This document shows positions 1 to 8,299 of a stretch of DNA of 64,000 bases, piece after piece. The first letter of the stretch is position 1. Every line of letters begins with the position of its first letter. The translations under genes and the position numbers were made by a program. The notes beneath the pieces were generated by a model. That model made no database searches, was not told where the DNA came from, and saw only the letters and a list, made by a program, of their open reading frames with translations. The stretch comes from Vibrio celticus. Lineage in GTDB: Bacteria; Pseudomonadota; Gammaproteobacteria; Enterobacterales; Vibrionaceae. The stretch covers positions 496,001 through 560,000 of the forward strand of contig NZ_AP025464.1 of assembly GCF_024347335.1 (NCBI RefSeq). The letters are read 5' to 3'.

Positions 1-570
1 ATGAAAACCAAAGGGATCTATTTGATACCATTTCTTGGTGGCTTGGCGTTATCCGATGAAAAGATTAATACGCGTTGGCAAGATGTGGTTATCTCAATCA
101 TGGGGCCATTGTTCGGCCTGATATTGTCGTTAGTATTTATGGTGCTGTACTGGGCGACGGGCGAAATGTTCTTTGCCGGCCTTGCAGTATTTAATGCTCT
201 ATTAAACCTGTTCAATCTATTGCCGATTTTGCCTCTCGATGGCGGACATGTTCTTAAAAGTATCAGTTTCTCGATGAACAGCGTACTTGGCATTGTACTT
301 TGTGTCGCGGCTGCCGTTGCTGGTGTGGTATTGAGTTATCAGTTGAATTTAACCCTGTTTGGTTTCTTATTGATCATGGGCAGTGTTGAAATACTGTTCG
401 AATGGAAAGGACGTCATCACAGTCACTTGTTACCGTTAGACAAATACGGGCAAGTCGTGTCGTTCGTTTGGTATGTAGGTTTAGTGAGCAGTTTGATTGG
501 TGTTATCTGGTATTTTGCATCTACTGGTGATCAGCTATTAAGCCTACCATTACAAATTCTTGGTACTTAA
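1..570 (+). CDS. Site-2 (M50) family metalloprotease, C-terminal part
   Basis: Integral-membrane protease of the M50 family, which cleaves substrates within the membrane. The visible 189 residues hold several hydrophobic segments and the second family motif, NLLPILPLDGGH at residues 72-83, whose Asp supplies a zinc ligand. The HExxH half of the active site is absent, and a complete family member is longer. The gene therefore almost certainly begins upstream of the window, and the ATG at base 1 is an internal Met rather than the start. A hairpin follows 70 bases after the stop and separates it from the convergent M48 gene. Substrate unknown. Family call fairly sure; position 1 is not a real gene boundary. 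Confidence 0.75.
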   Translation: MKTKGIYLIPFLGGLALSDEKINTRWQDVVISIMGPLFGLILSLVFMVLYWATGEMFFAGLAVFNALLNLFNLLPILPLDGGHVLKSISFSMNSVLGIVLCVAAAVAGVVLSYQLNLTLFGFLLIMGSVEILFEWKGRHHSHLLPLDKYGQVVSFVWYVGLVSSLIGVIWYFASTGDQLLSLPLQILGT

Positions 571-640
571 CCAGTGAGTTTCTGTTGTTGGAATTATCCA
601 GCTACTTAGTGCACTTGAACTGTTAGCAAGCAAGAAACTA

Positions 641-674
641 AAAATGCCCTAACCAATATGGATAGGGCATTTTT
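641..674. terminator. Bidirectional intrinsic terminator
   Basis: Perfect 11-base arms (AAAATGCCCTA and TAGGGCATTTT) around an 11-base loop, with a T run on the + strand and an A run on the other side. It lies between the convergent M50 and M48 genes and can serve both. Confidence 0.85.
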
Positions 675-707
675 GTATTTACACCAGGTAAGCGGATCTA
701 ACTTAGA

Positions 708-1496
708 CTAAGCTTTGCAATTTGGTCTTGGTGAACCCGATTGAGGAAGCGTTTTTATCGTCGCTTGCAGATCTTTAATACGCGTGCTGTGGGAAGGGTG
801 CGTAGAAAGCAATTCTGGCGGTTGATTACCACCTGATGCTTTCGCCATATTTTGCCACAAGTTGACACTTTGGTTTGGATCGAACCCTGCTTGAGCCATA
901 TACTCTAAACCAACCACATCGGCTTCAGACTCTTGAGTCCGCCCATACGGCAGAATAACGCCATATTGAACGCCTAATCCTAACGCGGCCATCGTCATAC
1001 CTTGATATTGTTTGTACTCTGATGCACCTAACGCGACATTAGTAATAGACAAGCCAGTATTAGCGATTTGAGACTGAGACAGGCGCTCATTACTGTGGTC
1101 AGCTAGAACGTGTGCCACTTCGTGACCGATAACCGTCGCGAGTTGGTCTTGATTGACTGCGACCTTGAGTAAGCCCGTGTATACACCGATTTTGCCGCCA
1201 GGCAGAGCGAATGCATTCACTTGGTCACTATCAAACACAACAACTTCCCATTCACTAAAACCTTGTTTAGGAATATATTGAGTGATGCTGTTCGCTACGC
1301 ACTGAACATAAGCGTTCGTTTTGGCATCTTTGCTGATGGGTTGTTCTTTCTTCATTTGTTCAAAAGACCGCGCTCCAAGCTGAGACATGTCTTTATCTGA
1401 AAAAAGCAGCAATTGGTTTCTACCTGTCGGAGAAGCGCTACACGCGGTTAGGCCTGTAAGTGTGAGAAGCGAGGCAAACTTCATCCATGACGTCAT
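708..1496 (-). CDS. M48-family metalloprotease, lipoprotein
   Basis: Periplasmic zinc peptidase of the M48 type (LoiP/BepA-like family), probably acting in envelope protein quality control. From the chosen start the protein has 262 residues: a lipoprotein signal with lipobox LTAC (Cys19), the zinc motif HEVAH at about 125-129, and the downstream glutamate motif ESEADVVGLEYM. An upstream in-frame ATG at 1604 would add 36 residues and bury the signal peptide. I chose 1496 because AGAGGAAA lies just before it and the signal then begins at residue 1. There is no TPR domain, so it is closer to LoiP than to BepA. It stands alone, convergent with the M50 gene. Confidence 0.85.
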   Translation of the reverse strand: MTSWMKFASLLTLTGLTACSASPTGRNQLLLFSDKDMSQLGARSFEQMKKEQPISKDAKTNAYVQCVANSITQYIPKQGFSEWEVVVFDSDQVNAFALPGGKIGVYTGLLKVAVNQDQLATVIGHEVAHVLADHSNERLSQSQIANTGLSITNVALGASEYKQYQGMTMAALGLGVQYGVILPYGRTQESEADVVGLEYMAQAGFDPNQSVNLWQNMAKASGGNQPPELLSTHPSHSTRIKDLQATIKTLPQSGSPRPNCKA

Positions 1497-1636
1497 ACAA
1501 TTTCCTCTGTGTATTCGGTTTTTATGCATGTTAACATCAACTTGCGTAATAACTAAGGGCTGTAAGATAACTAACAGCCAGTAATATAGAAAAAAGCTAT
1601 GCACGCGATAACAAGATCAATAATTAAGGAACCCAC

Positions 1637-2062
1637 ATGAGTATTTGGAAAAAGCCCGTTGACCTAGATACCTTCAACGCGACCTCAAAAAATACCTTAA
1701 TTGAACATCTCAACATTGTTTACACCGAAGTAAATGACAATTCTTTGGTAGCAACCATGCCGGTTTGTCACTTTACGCACCAACCACTGGGTATGCTTCA
1801 TGGCGGAGCATCGGTTGTGCTAGCAGAAACGCTTGGCTCATTGGCTGCAAACTTCTGCGTACCAGAAGGCTATTATTGCGTTGGGCTCGACATCAATGCG
1901 AACCACGTAAGATCAATGCGTGAAGGGCTCGTCATCGGTACTGCTGAGCCTATTCACTTGGGCGTCTCTACTCAAGTATGGCAGATCAATATCACTGATG
2001 AGCGTCAACGCTTAGTTTGTACCAGCCGCTTAACCATTGCCGTGAAGAAACATAAGCGATAA
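1637..2062 (+). CDS. Hotdog-fold acyl-CoA thioesterase (MenI/YdiI type)
   Basis: A 141-residue single hotdog domain, the usual length for the YdiI/PaaI group. The segment HGGASVVLAETLGS (about residues 56-69) is the helix carrying the catalytic acidic residue in this family. E. coli YdiI (MenI) hydrolyses 1,4-dihydroxy-2-naphthoyl-CoA in menaquinone synthesis. The sequence resembles that subgroup, but substrate cannot be fixed from sequence and no men genes lie nearby. Start ATG follows AAGGAA. Confidence 0.8.
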   Translation: MSIWKKPVDLDTFNATSKNTLIEHLNIVYTEVNDNSLVATMPVCHFTHQPLGMLHGGASVVLAETLGSLAANFCVPEGYYCVGLDINANHVRSMREGLVIGTAEPIHLGVSTQVWQINITDERQRLVCTSRLTIAVKKHKR

Positions 2063-2157
2063 CAGATTAGGCAGTCGTACGCTGGTTTTGTCTTTAGAAG
2101 AAGTAATCAGTACTTAGAACAAGCAATCAGTATTTAAAGAAGTAACCCGAGAAGCCC

Positions 2158-2391
2158 ATGGTCATAACGTTTAAAAGTGGAAAAGTCATCGCAACCGCAC
2201 ATGAATTGGTTGTTCGTTTAGATGGTGAGCACAGAGTCACGCTGCAAGCCCAAGTTGATGCAATTCAATTGATCGGAAAAGGGGCAAATGTCATTTCAGC
2301 TAACGGTTCTGAGTGTAAATGGTCGATAAAATTAGACGATGAACAGCAGCTTCGTGAAATCGCTAATGAAACTGGCTGCGATGTAATGTAA
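2158..2391 (+). CDS. Small DUF3389-type protein
   Basis: A 77-residue protein with alternating short beta-like segments (VITFKSGKVIAT, HELVVRL, VDAIQLIGKGANVI) and an acidic C-terminal helix. There is no signal peptide or membrane segment. It resembles DUF3389, a family I recall from vibrios without a known function. It sits 95 bases after the thioesterase gene in the same direction, so co-transcription is possible. The family assignment is from memory and moderate; the open frame and codon use look real. Confidence 0.6.
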   Translation: MVITFKSGKVIATAHELVVRLDGEHRVTLQAQVDAIQLIGKGANVISANGSECKWSIKLDDEQQLREIANETGCDVM

Positions 2392-2545
2392 TCCTTTACG
2401 GTAAAAGCACTTAACCCTTCAGGTTCAATAACATCTTAGGATGTCGTACTCAATAATTCACAATAAAATCGTGTCAGTAATATTGATTTTACGCCATAAA
2501 ATAGGGAAACTGAATTCAATGTCCTTTGAATAAGTTTTCCTCTTT

Positions 2546-4237
2546 ATGAGCAGCCCAAGACTTCGCGTTCAATTTGAAACCCTGTTTGAATACTTCGATG
2601 GTAAAGATTCTGATGTTCAACTCGACGACATCACGGATGTGCTCTGTTGTACCCGTCGTAATGCCCGAATGGTACTCAACAAGCTTGAGGAAGAAGGATG
2701 GGTCGAATGGTTACCGGCAGCGGGTCGAGGGAAGTTATCTCAACTTATCTTTAAGCAAAATCGTTGTGATGTGAGCGAGAACTTAGCGAGACGCTACTTA
2801 CAGGAAGGCAAAATTGGACAGGCGCTGTCAGTGCTTGATCACAATGCTGCCAAACTCACCCAAGTCATTCAAAACTACTTAGGTGTGCAATATCAAGAGG
2901 GCGAACAGGTCATTCGTTTGCCTTATTATCGTCCGCTATCCATGCTTAATCCGACAAAGTCTATGCGTCGTTCAGAGCAACACATCGCCTGCCAAGTCTT
3001 CAGTGGTTTAACGCGTTTGGATGAAAACGATCAGCTCCAGCCTGATCTTGCTCACTCGTGGCAGCAGATCAGTGACTATCAATGGCGGTTCTTCTTGCGG
3101 CCAGGTGTTCGTTTTCATAACGGGGAACCTCTGTTAACTAATCATGTTGTGGATACACTTCTTGCCCTCGAACCTCTCAACATGTTTTCGCATATCAAAG
3201 ATGTCTCTTCACCTGCAAATTGTGTTGTAGATGTTTTCCTCACACGTCCAGACAAGTATTTTCCACTCGCATTAACGGAGTCGGTCGCTAAAGTCACTTT
3301 ACCGGTCACTTTACGTGGTGAAGACTATGATATTCGACCGATTGGAACAGGGCCTTACCGCATCGAGAAGAACGACGAGAAACAACTCGTGTTAACGGCT
3401 TTTAACGGATATTTTGGTTTCAGACCGTTAATTGATCGCGTTGAAGTTTGGGTGGTGGATGAGGCTTATTCATCAATGGTTTATCCAAGTCTTTCTAAGC
3501 CTGTAATGGCCGACCGCGGCGATAGCGATGAAGTAGAGCTCGATCCGGGCTGTACGTATCTATTACTCAACAGAAAGAAAGGTATAGCGCAAGATCCCGC
3601 TTGGGCGGAGTTTTTATCAAACGCGTTAAATGCTGCCGATCTTTTTGTACATATACCAAAAGAAACCGTCATTGATTTGGGCGTTTTGCATGCTTATGGC
3701 ATCAAGCCTGGTTGGTACGATATCAAGCTAAAGGTTCCGGAATGTCCACCAGCCGATAGTAAGCCTGCAATAAAGTTAGCTTACCAATGCCAGCATCCAA
3801 TGTTTCCTACGCTCGCGAAGGCCATTGTTACTGTGCTTAAGCAATATAATGTTGATGTTGAGCTTTTGGGTTACGAAACCGATCCACCGCATGCTGATGA
3901 TGTGGACATCTGGATTAACCCTATGGGAATTGCGAATAACAGAGACGACGCACTGGCATGTTGGCTTATGGATTATAGTTTCCTCGATGAATCGAGTCCC
4001 GCAGACGATTTTGATCAATGGTGCCATATGATTGATCGTTGGCGCTCTGGTGAATTTGAACAGTTTCCAGCAAGGCAACTCGGTAAGCAACTGGTACAAA
4101 GCAACCAATTGATTCCGATGTTCCATTGTTGGTTAGGCGTAAACAAAGACCAATGTGGTACCTTACAAAACGCGAAGTGCAATGCGCTTGGTTGGTTTGA
4201 TTTTAGCCAAGTATGGGTTAAACCTGACGTTGATTAA
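2546..4237 (+). CDS. SgrR-family transcriptional regulator
   Basis: A 563-residue protein with an N-terminal winged-helix domain (about 1-115, with CCTRRNARMVLNKLEEEGWVEW as the recognition region) fused to an SBP_bac_5 periplasmic-binding-like domain (about 160-470). This is the two-part build of E. coli SgrR (551 residues), a cytoplasmic sensor of sugar-phosphate stress. No sgrS/sgrT-like sequence was seen on the upstream side. The downstream EamA exporter follows after 36 bases, suggesting an operon in which the regulator controls an exporter. Family call is firm; the ligand is unknown, so I give no symbol. Confidence 0.85.
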   Translation: MSSPRLRVQFETLFEYFDGKDSDVQLDDITDVLCCTRRNARMVLNKLEEEGWVEWLPAAGRGKLSQLIFKQNRCDVSENLARRYLQEGKIGQALSVLDHNAAKLTQVIQNYLGVQYQEGEQVIRLPYYRPLSMLNPTKSMRRSEQHIACQVFSGLTRLDENDQLQPDLAHSWQQISDYQWRFFLRPGVRFHNGEPLLTNHVVDTLLALEPLNMFSHIKDVSSPANCVVDVFLTRPDKYFPLALTESVAKVTLPVTLRGEDYDIRPIGTGPYRIEKNDEKQLVLTAFNGYFGFRPLIDRVEVWVVDEAYSSMVYPSLSKPVMADRGDSDEVELDPGCTYLLLNRKKGIAQDPAWAEFLSNALNAADLFVHIPKETVIDLGVLHAYGIKPGWYDIKLKVPECPPADSKPAIKLAYQCQHPMFPTLAKAIVTVLKQYNVDVELLGYETDPPHADDVDIWINPMGIANNRDDALACWLMDYSFLDESSPADDFDQWCHMIDRWRSGEFEQFPARQLGKQLVQSNQLIPMFHCWLGVNKDQCGTLQNAKCNALGWFDFSQVWVKPDVD

Positions 4238-4273
4238 TACACGGCTAACCTCTGCAAGGACAAGGAAAGACCG

Positions 4274-5179
4274 ATGCAAACCGTTTTAGTAACCCTGATT
4301 ACGCTGGTGGCGTTTGCTGCTAATTCAGTTTTGTGTCGCTGGGCCTTAATGGATCAAACGATTGATCCTTTGAGCTTTTCGATCGTGCGCATCTTGTCTG
4401 GTGCATTTACGCTTCTGATTTTATTAACGTTATCTTCCCAATCTAAGTCTAAACGTGTGTTAACAAACAACACATCGCTATACACAAAGCTCAAATCACA
4501 GTTTCAACTCACATCAATATTGTCACTGCTCGTGTATATGTTTGGCTTTTCGTTCGCTTACTTAGAGCTTGGCGCAGGTCTTGGTGCTCTGGTGTTGTTT
4601 GTCGCGGTGCAATTTACGATGATTGCCGCGCACTTGTTTTCTGGCAACAGAATGTCGCTCATTGAGTGGGGCGGGTGTATGTTATCGGTGGCAGGGCTTG
4701 TTTACTTGTTAATGCCAACGGAATCGACTCAAGCCCCCGACTTAGTTTCGATTATCTTAATGTATCTGGCCGGAATTGGGTGGGGCATTTACACATTGGC
4801 AGGAAAGAAATCGTCAAACGCACTGCAATCGACCACCGCTAACTTTGGATTCAGCTCGCTAGTTATCCTTATGGCATTGAGCTTATTAGTTTTTATACCT
4901 AATGCGTTAACGAGAGTGTCTATCACTGAACAAGGTTTGATTTACGCGGTTATATCGGGCTCTGTGGCTTCTGGTGTGGGTTATAGTTTGTGGTATTACG
5001 TAGTGAAAAAACTGAATACAGTGGTTGCGTCTATTGCACAGCTTTCTGTTCCAGTTATCGCAACACTTGGTGGCGTATTACTGTTATCTGAACCTGTCAC
5101 TATGCAATTTATAGTTTCATCAACCGTTATACTTCTTGGGATAAGCTTGGTTCTTGTCGCTCCTAAATTTAAGAAATAA
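4274..5179 (+). CDS. EamA/DMT-family transporter
   Basis: A 301-residue membrane protein with about ten hydrophobic helices in two EamA repeats, the standard size for drug/metabolite exporters such as RhtA or YdcZ-type proteins. The first repeat starts at residue 1 (VTLITLVAFAANSVLCRWAL), the second near 155. Start ATG follows AAGGAAAG. It is probably co-transcribed with the SgrR-like regulator just upstream and the small zinc-ribbon gene 21 bases downstream. The exported substrate cannot be told from sequence. Confidence 0.85.
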   Translation: MQTVLVTLITLVAFAANSVLCRWALMDQTIDPLSFSIVRILSGAFTLLILLTLSSQSKSKRVLTNNTSLYTKLKSQFQLTSILSLLVYMFGFSFAYLELGAGLGALVLFVAVQFTMIAAHLFSGNRMSLIEWGGCMLSVAGLVYLLMPTESTQAPDLVSIILMYLAGIGWGIYTLAGKKSSNALQSTTANFGFSSLVILMALSLLVFIPNALTRVSITEQGLIYAVISGSVASGVGYSLWYYVVKKLNTVVASIAQLSVPVIATLGGVLLLSEPVTMQFIVSSTVILLGISLVLVAPKFKK

Positions 5180-5200
5180 AGAGTTCAATCATTAACTTCT

Positions 5201-5452
5201 ATGGCTAAACCAAACAAGAAACAACCGACCAAGACGGTTCAGATTTTCTGTGCCAAATGTAAAACGCAGCTTTTTAAGTATCGGAAAGGTGGTAAAGGTG
5301 CACTCGTGAAATGTTTTAAGGAGCGTATCGTTGAAGATTTCACGACAGAGCCATGTGTGTGCCCTGAATGCGGGATTGAATTTGCGCGAGACACTTTGGT
5401 TCGAGGTACGCCAGCCTACAAGTTTGTTGGTGGCAAGGTAACGATGAAATAA
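5201..5452 (+). CDS. Small zinc-ribbon protein
   Basis: An 83-residue basic protein with two CxxC pairs, CAKC near residue 18 and CPEC near 54, the layout of a zinc ribbon. A further Cys lies at KCFKER and CVC. It is soluble, with no signal. It follows the EamA gene by 21 bases and precedes a strong terminator, so it ends that transcription unit. It resembles zinc-ribbon proteins of unknown function common in gammaproteobacteria. Confidence 0.7.
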   Translation: MAKPNKKQPTKTVQIFCAKCKTQLFKYRKGGKGALVKCFKERIVEDFTTEPCVCPECGIEFARDTLVRGTPAYKFVGGKVTMK

Positions 5453-5507
5453 CCTGTCACGATGAAACGACCAGTCATATTAAAACGAGCAAACAATGCT
5501 GAAACAA

Positions 5508-5539
5508 AAATGCCACAGCACGGTCTGTGTGTGGCATTT
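5508..5539. terminator. Intrinsic terminator between convergent genes
   Basis: Arms AAATGCCACA and TGTGGCATTT around a 12-base loop, flanked by an A run and followed by TTT. It serves the zinc-ribbon gene and, from the other strand, the DUF2238 gene ending at 5577. Confidence 0.8.
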
Positions 5540-5576
5540 CAACGTTGCTTTTGATACTCAGAGTAAAGAATTGAGC

Positions 5577-6185
5577 TCAGTGAGTTCTGACACGCCCTTG
5601 AAGCTTAAGAAGTAATAGCGAGACAATTGCGCCAGTGGTGTCACACAGCATATCTTTCTGTGCATCCCAAATATCGCCTTGTGAGCCAAGGAACGCGATA
5701 CCTTCATCACCACCTGCAATCTCCGCGTACCACCACTCGATAATTTCATAACCCGCAGCAACACTCATGATCGCAAATAGCGCAAAGAAACATGCCAGTA
5801 CCGGTTGAGCCAGTTTTTTACGAATCAAGAACTCAGCGAGTGGGTAAGCATAAAGGCCAATAGAGAAATGCGCGACACGGTCAAAGTTATTCCGTTCAGA
5901 ACCTATCATGTTGTTGAACCAATCAAATGGCACTTCAGCGAAGGTGTATTTCGCGCCTATCGTATGCAAAATCAGCCAGATAAACATCAAAACGTAGGCT
6001 GTCTTAGTGAAGGTGAGCTTGGTTGATAACCACCAGATTCCCACCAATATCGCAAGCGCTGGGACAATTTCGGCAATCCATACCGCTCTTGAAGAGGGAG
6101 CAAACGCTGAAAATAGAAATACAATCAGATACAGCGTCGTCAATGACAATAATGGTCGATTTTGAGCAAGTGGCGTGATTGTCAT
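5577..6185 (-). CDS. DUF2238 (YjdF-type) inner-membrane protein
   Basis: A 202-residue protein with about six membrane helices. It carries the conserved family segments FDRVAHFSIGLYAYPLAEF and GSQGDIWDAQKDMLCDTTGA, with polar residues inside the membrane region. E. coli YjdF is the closest named relative; function is unknown. An in-frame ATG at 6257 would add 24 residues. I chose 6185 because GAGAG precedes it at normal spacing and the first helix then starts near residue 12. It stands alone, convergent with the zinc-ribbon gene. Confidence 0.8.
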   Translation of the reverse strand: MTITPLAQNRPLLSLTTLYLIVFLFSAFAPSSRAVWIAEIVPALAILVGIWWLSTKLTFTKTAYVLMFIWLILHTIGAKYTFAEVPFDWFNNMIGSERNNFDRVAHFSIGLYAYPLAEFLIRKKLAQPVLACFFALFAIMSVAAGYEIIEWWYAEIAGGDEGIAFLGSQGDIWDAQKDMLCDTTGAIVSLLLLKLQGRVRTH

Positions 6186-6386
6186 ATCAAGATCTCTCGT
6201 CGAAGTTTTTATTAGTGTTACACAATAATGAACAGTGTTCAATTGGGCTTTAATCACCAGTTTTGTTGAAAAGTAGCGTTATCGCCCAGTATCTAGACAA
6301 ACGGTTGCTAGAGTTTCACAAAAGTTTGATTTACAACAAAGCGATCCTTAAAATCGCTCTATTACTACATAACAAGAAAGAAAGTC

Positions 6387-7226
6387 ATGAAACTGGAAAC
6401 TGTCGATTACCTTGCTGACGACGCAGCAGAACAATTTGTTCGCTCTCTACGTGAAACTGGTTTTGGTGTTCTTAAGAACCACCCAATCCCGAAAGAGCTT
6501 GTTGAGTCAATTTACGAAAACTGGTACCAATTCTTCATCTCTGAAGAAAAAGAGAACTTCCACTTTAATGTTGAAACACAAGATGGATATTTTCCACCTT
6601 CAGTATCTGAAGTTGCTAAGGGCCACACTGTAAAAGACATCAAAGAGTACTTTCACGTATACCCTTGGGGCCAAATCCCTGAACAGCTCAAAGAACAGAT
6701 TCTAGATTACTACCAACGTGCGAATGCTTTTGCTCAGGAGCTGCTAGGTTGGGTTGAAGCTCATGCTCCTCAAGAAGTACAAGAGAAATTCTCTATTGCG
6801 TTATCAGAAATGATTAACGGCAGTGAACAGACTTTGCTTCGTGTTCTTCACTACCCACCAATGCAAGGTGATGAAGAGCCAGGTGCAATCCGCGCTGCGG
6901 CACACGAAGACATCAACTTATTGACTGTTCTTCCTGCAGCAAACGAGCCGGGCCTTCAAGTTAAAGCACAAAATGACGAGTGGTTAGATGTTCCATGTGA
7001 CTTCGGTAACATGATCATCAACATCGGTGACATGCTTCAAGAAGCATCAGGTGGTTACTTCCCATCGACAACTCACCGTGTAATCAACCCATCAGGTGAA
7101 CGCCAAGAGAAGTCTCGTATCTCTTTGCCTCTATTCCTTCACCCGAAACCAGAAGTAGTGCTATCTGAAAAGTACACAGCAAACGAATACCTAATGGAAC
7201 GTCTAAGAGAGCTTGGCGTTATCTAA
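6387..7226 (+). CDS. 2-oxoglutarate/Fe(II)-dependent oxygenase (isopenicillin N synthase-like)
   Basis: A 279-residue non-heme iron oxygenase. The iron ligands are visible as HED (His173, Asp175) and His230 in TTHRV, and Arg244 in RISLPL fits the 2-oxoglutarate-binding position. The fold is that of the isopenicillin N synthase family, which is used for many hydroxylations and desaturations. The substrate is unknown. The start follows AAGAAAG. It is monocistronic, with a terminator 39 bases after the stop. Confidence 0.85.
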   Translation: MKLETVDYLADDAAEQFVRSLRETGFGVLKNHPIPKELVESIYENWYQFFISEEKENFHFNVETQDGYFPPSVSEVAKGHTVKDIKEYFHVYPWGQIPEQLKEQILDYYQRANAFAQELLGWVEAHAPQEVQEKFSIALSEMINGSEQTLLRVLHYPPMQGDEEPGAIRAAAHEDINLLTVLPAANEPGLQVKAQNDEWLDVPCDFGNMIINIGDMLQEASGGYFPSTTHRVINPSGERQEKSRISLPLFLHPKPEVVLSEKYTANEYLMERLRELGVI

Positions 7227-7264
7227 TGAGTTAAATGCTTAGTCCCTAATACTGGATAGATGTG

Positions 7265-7293
7265 AAAGGTCAGCTAAATTGCTGACCTTTTTT
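7265..7293 (+). terminator. Intrinsic terminator of the oxygenase gene
   Basis: Perfect arms AAAGGTCAGC and GCTGACCTTT with a 6-base loop, followed by TTT. Confidence 0.9.
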
Positions 7294-7533
7294 GCATCTG
7301 TAGCAAAAAATAGCTCCTGTATTGCTTACGGTTGCGTTCGACTAAACGGTATTCAGTCTTGACGGTAAAAAGTGTCTTTAAGCCAAGCGATAGAAAGTTG
7401 TTTGTCCTTAAGCTCGACAAATCGTAGAAAATCGCTTTCAATTAAAGAAGATACGCAACGGATGAGAAACAGATTACTTATAGAACCACTGTTTTGAAAA
7501 TCCATTAATTCAGAAAAGCTAACTGAGTCAACT
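7294..7533. other. Gene-free spacer
   Basis: With the terminator just before it this makes a 307-base gap. I see no open frame or recognisable RNA. It presumably holds the promoter of the DnaJ-related gene, but no clear -35/-10 pair stands out. Confidence 0.5.
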
Positions 7534-8154
7534 ATGTCGAATCATCAAGATGTGCGAGCAAACTTTCACTGCCATATGGAAAACCCATTGCTTTGGCCGA
7601 TAATGGAAGTGCTTAAGCAAAAGCCAAGCGGCTGGAAAGTACATACATTGGCGGCTCATTTGAACGACCTTGGGTTTGTGCCAGTGTTAGACTCGATACC
7701 TGAGAAAGAGTTGTTTAAAAAGAACTTCCTGATCATGAATGCGCTTTATCAGCTTCAAGAAACTTTACATCCTGATGGTTGGCTCCAAGTCCAAGCGATG
7801 GACATTGAATTGATGAACGGTCGTTATCACGGAAGCAACCACAACATCGATCGTCAAGATCCACTTCGAGACTACTATATTAATTGGGTTAACTATGAAG
7901 CGGATGAAGGTGAAGTTAAAAGACTGTTGAACGAATTTTGGACTCGGTACCGGAAGTTTGTTGGTGGTGATGAGCTCGATATGGATCGAAGCCGAGCGTT
8001 GAACTTATTTGAGCTACCCATAGACGCCACTCACCATGAGATTAGAAAACGTTGGCGACAACTGGCGTTGAGATGGCATCCAGACCGAGACGAGGGTAAC
8101 ACCGCAAAATTTCAGACGCTCTGTGAAGCATGGCATGTATTACGAAGCTCATAA
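7534..8154 (+). CDS. DnaJ-related protein with C-terminal J domain
   Basis: A 206-residue soluble protein. The first roughly 135 residues match the DNAJ_related N-terminal region. The last 55 or so form a J domain with the essential HPD tripeptide at about residues 182-184 (RWHPDRDEG). The J domain at the C-terminus, without a Gly/Phe linker or zinc fingers, marks it as a specialised DnaK (Hsp70) co-chaperone rather than DnaJ itself. The client is unknown. It is monocistronic with a terminator downstream. Confidence 0.85.
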   Translation: MSNHQDVRANFHCHMENPLLWPIMEVLKQKPSGWKVHTLAAHLNDLGFVPVLDSIPEKELFKKNFLIMNALYQLQETLHPDGWLQVQAMDIELMNGRYHGSNHNIDRQDPLRDYYINWVNYEADEGEVKRLLNEFWTRYRKFVGGDELDMDRSRALNLFELPIDATHHEIRKRWRQLALRWHPDRDEGNTAKFQTLCEAWHVLRSS

Positions 8155-8200
8155 TCGACAGTCACTTTTAACTGCCTAGCTGGGTGGAACCCTAAAATAT

Positions 8201-8236
8201 AAAGCCCCATATTGTGAGTGACACAAGTGGGGCTTT
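8201..8236. terminator. Bidirectional terminator
   Basis: Arms AAAGCCCCA and TGGGGCTTT around an 18-base loop, between the DnaJ-related gene and the convergent PBP2 gene. Confidence 0.75.
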
Positions 8237-8299
8237 GTCGAAATTATGTTATGTTTTGGGTAACTACGTTATGTGTTGTAGCGACTTAAGTTGTTGGTG

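Noticed and set aside
1497..1604. 36-residue N-terminal extension of the M48 lipoprotein
   Set aside because: It would place the lipoprotein signal internally; the ATG at 1496 has a ribosome-binding site and a clean signal.
2391..2546. sgrS/sgrT small RNA beside the SgrR-like gene
   Set aside because: No divergent small RNA with a terminator or SgrT frame is visible; only an A/T-rich promoter region.
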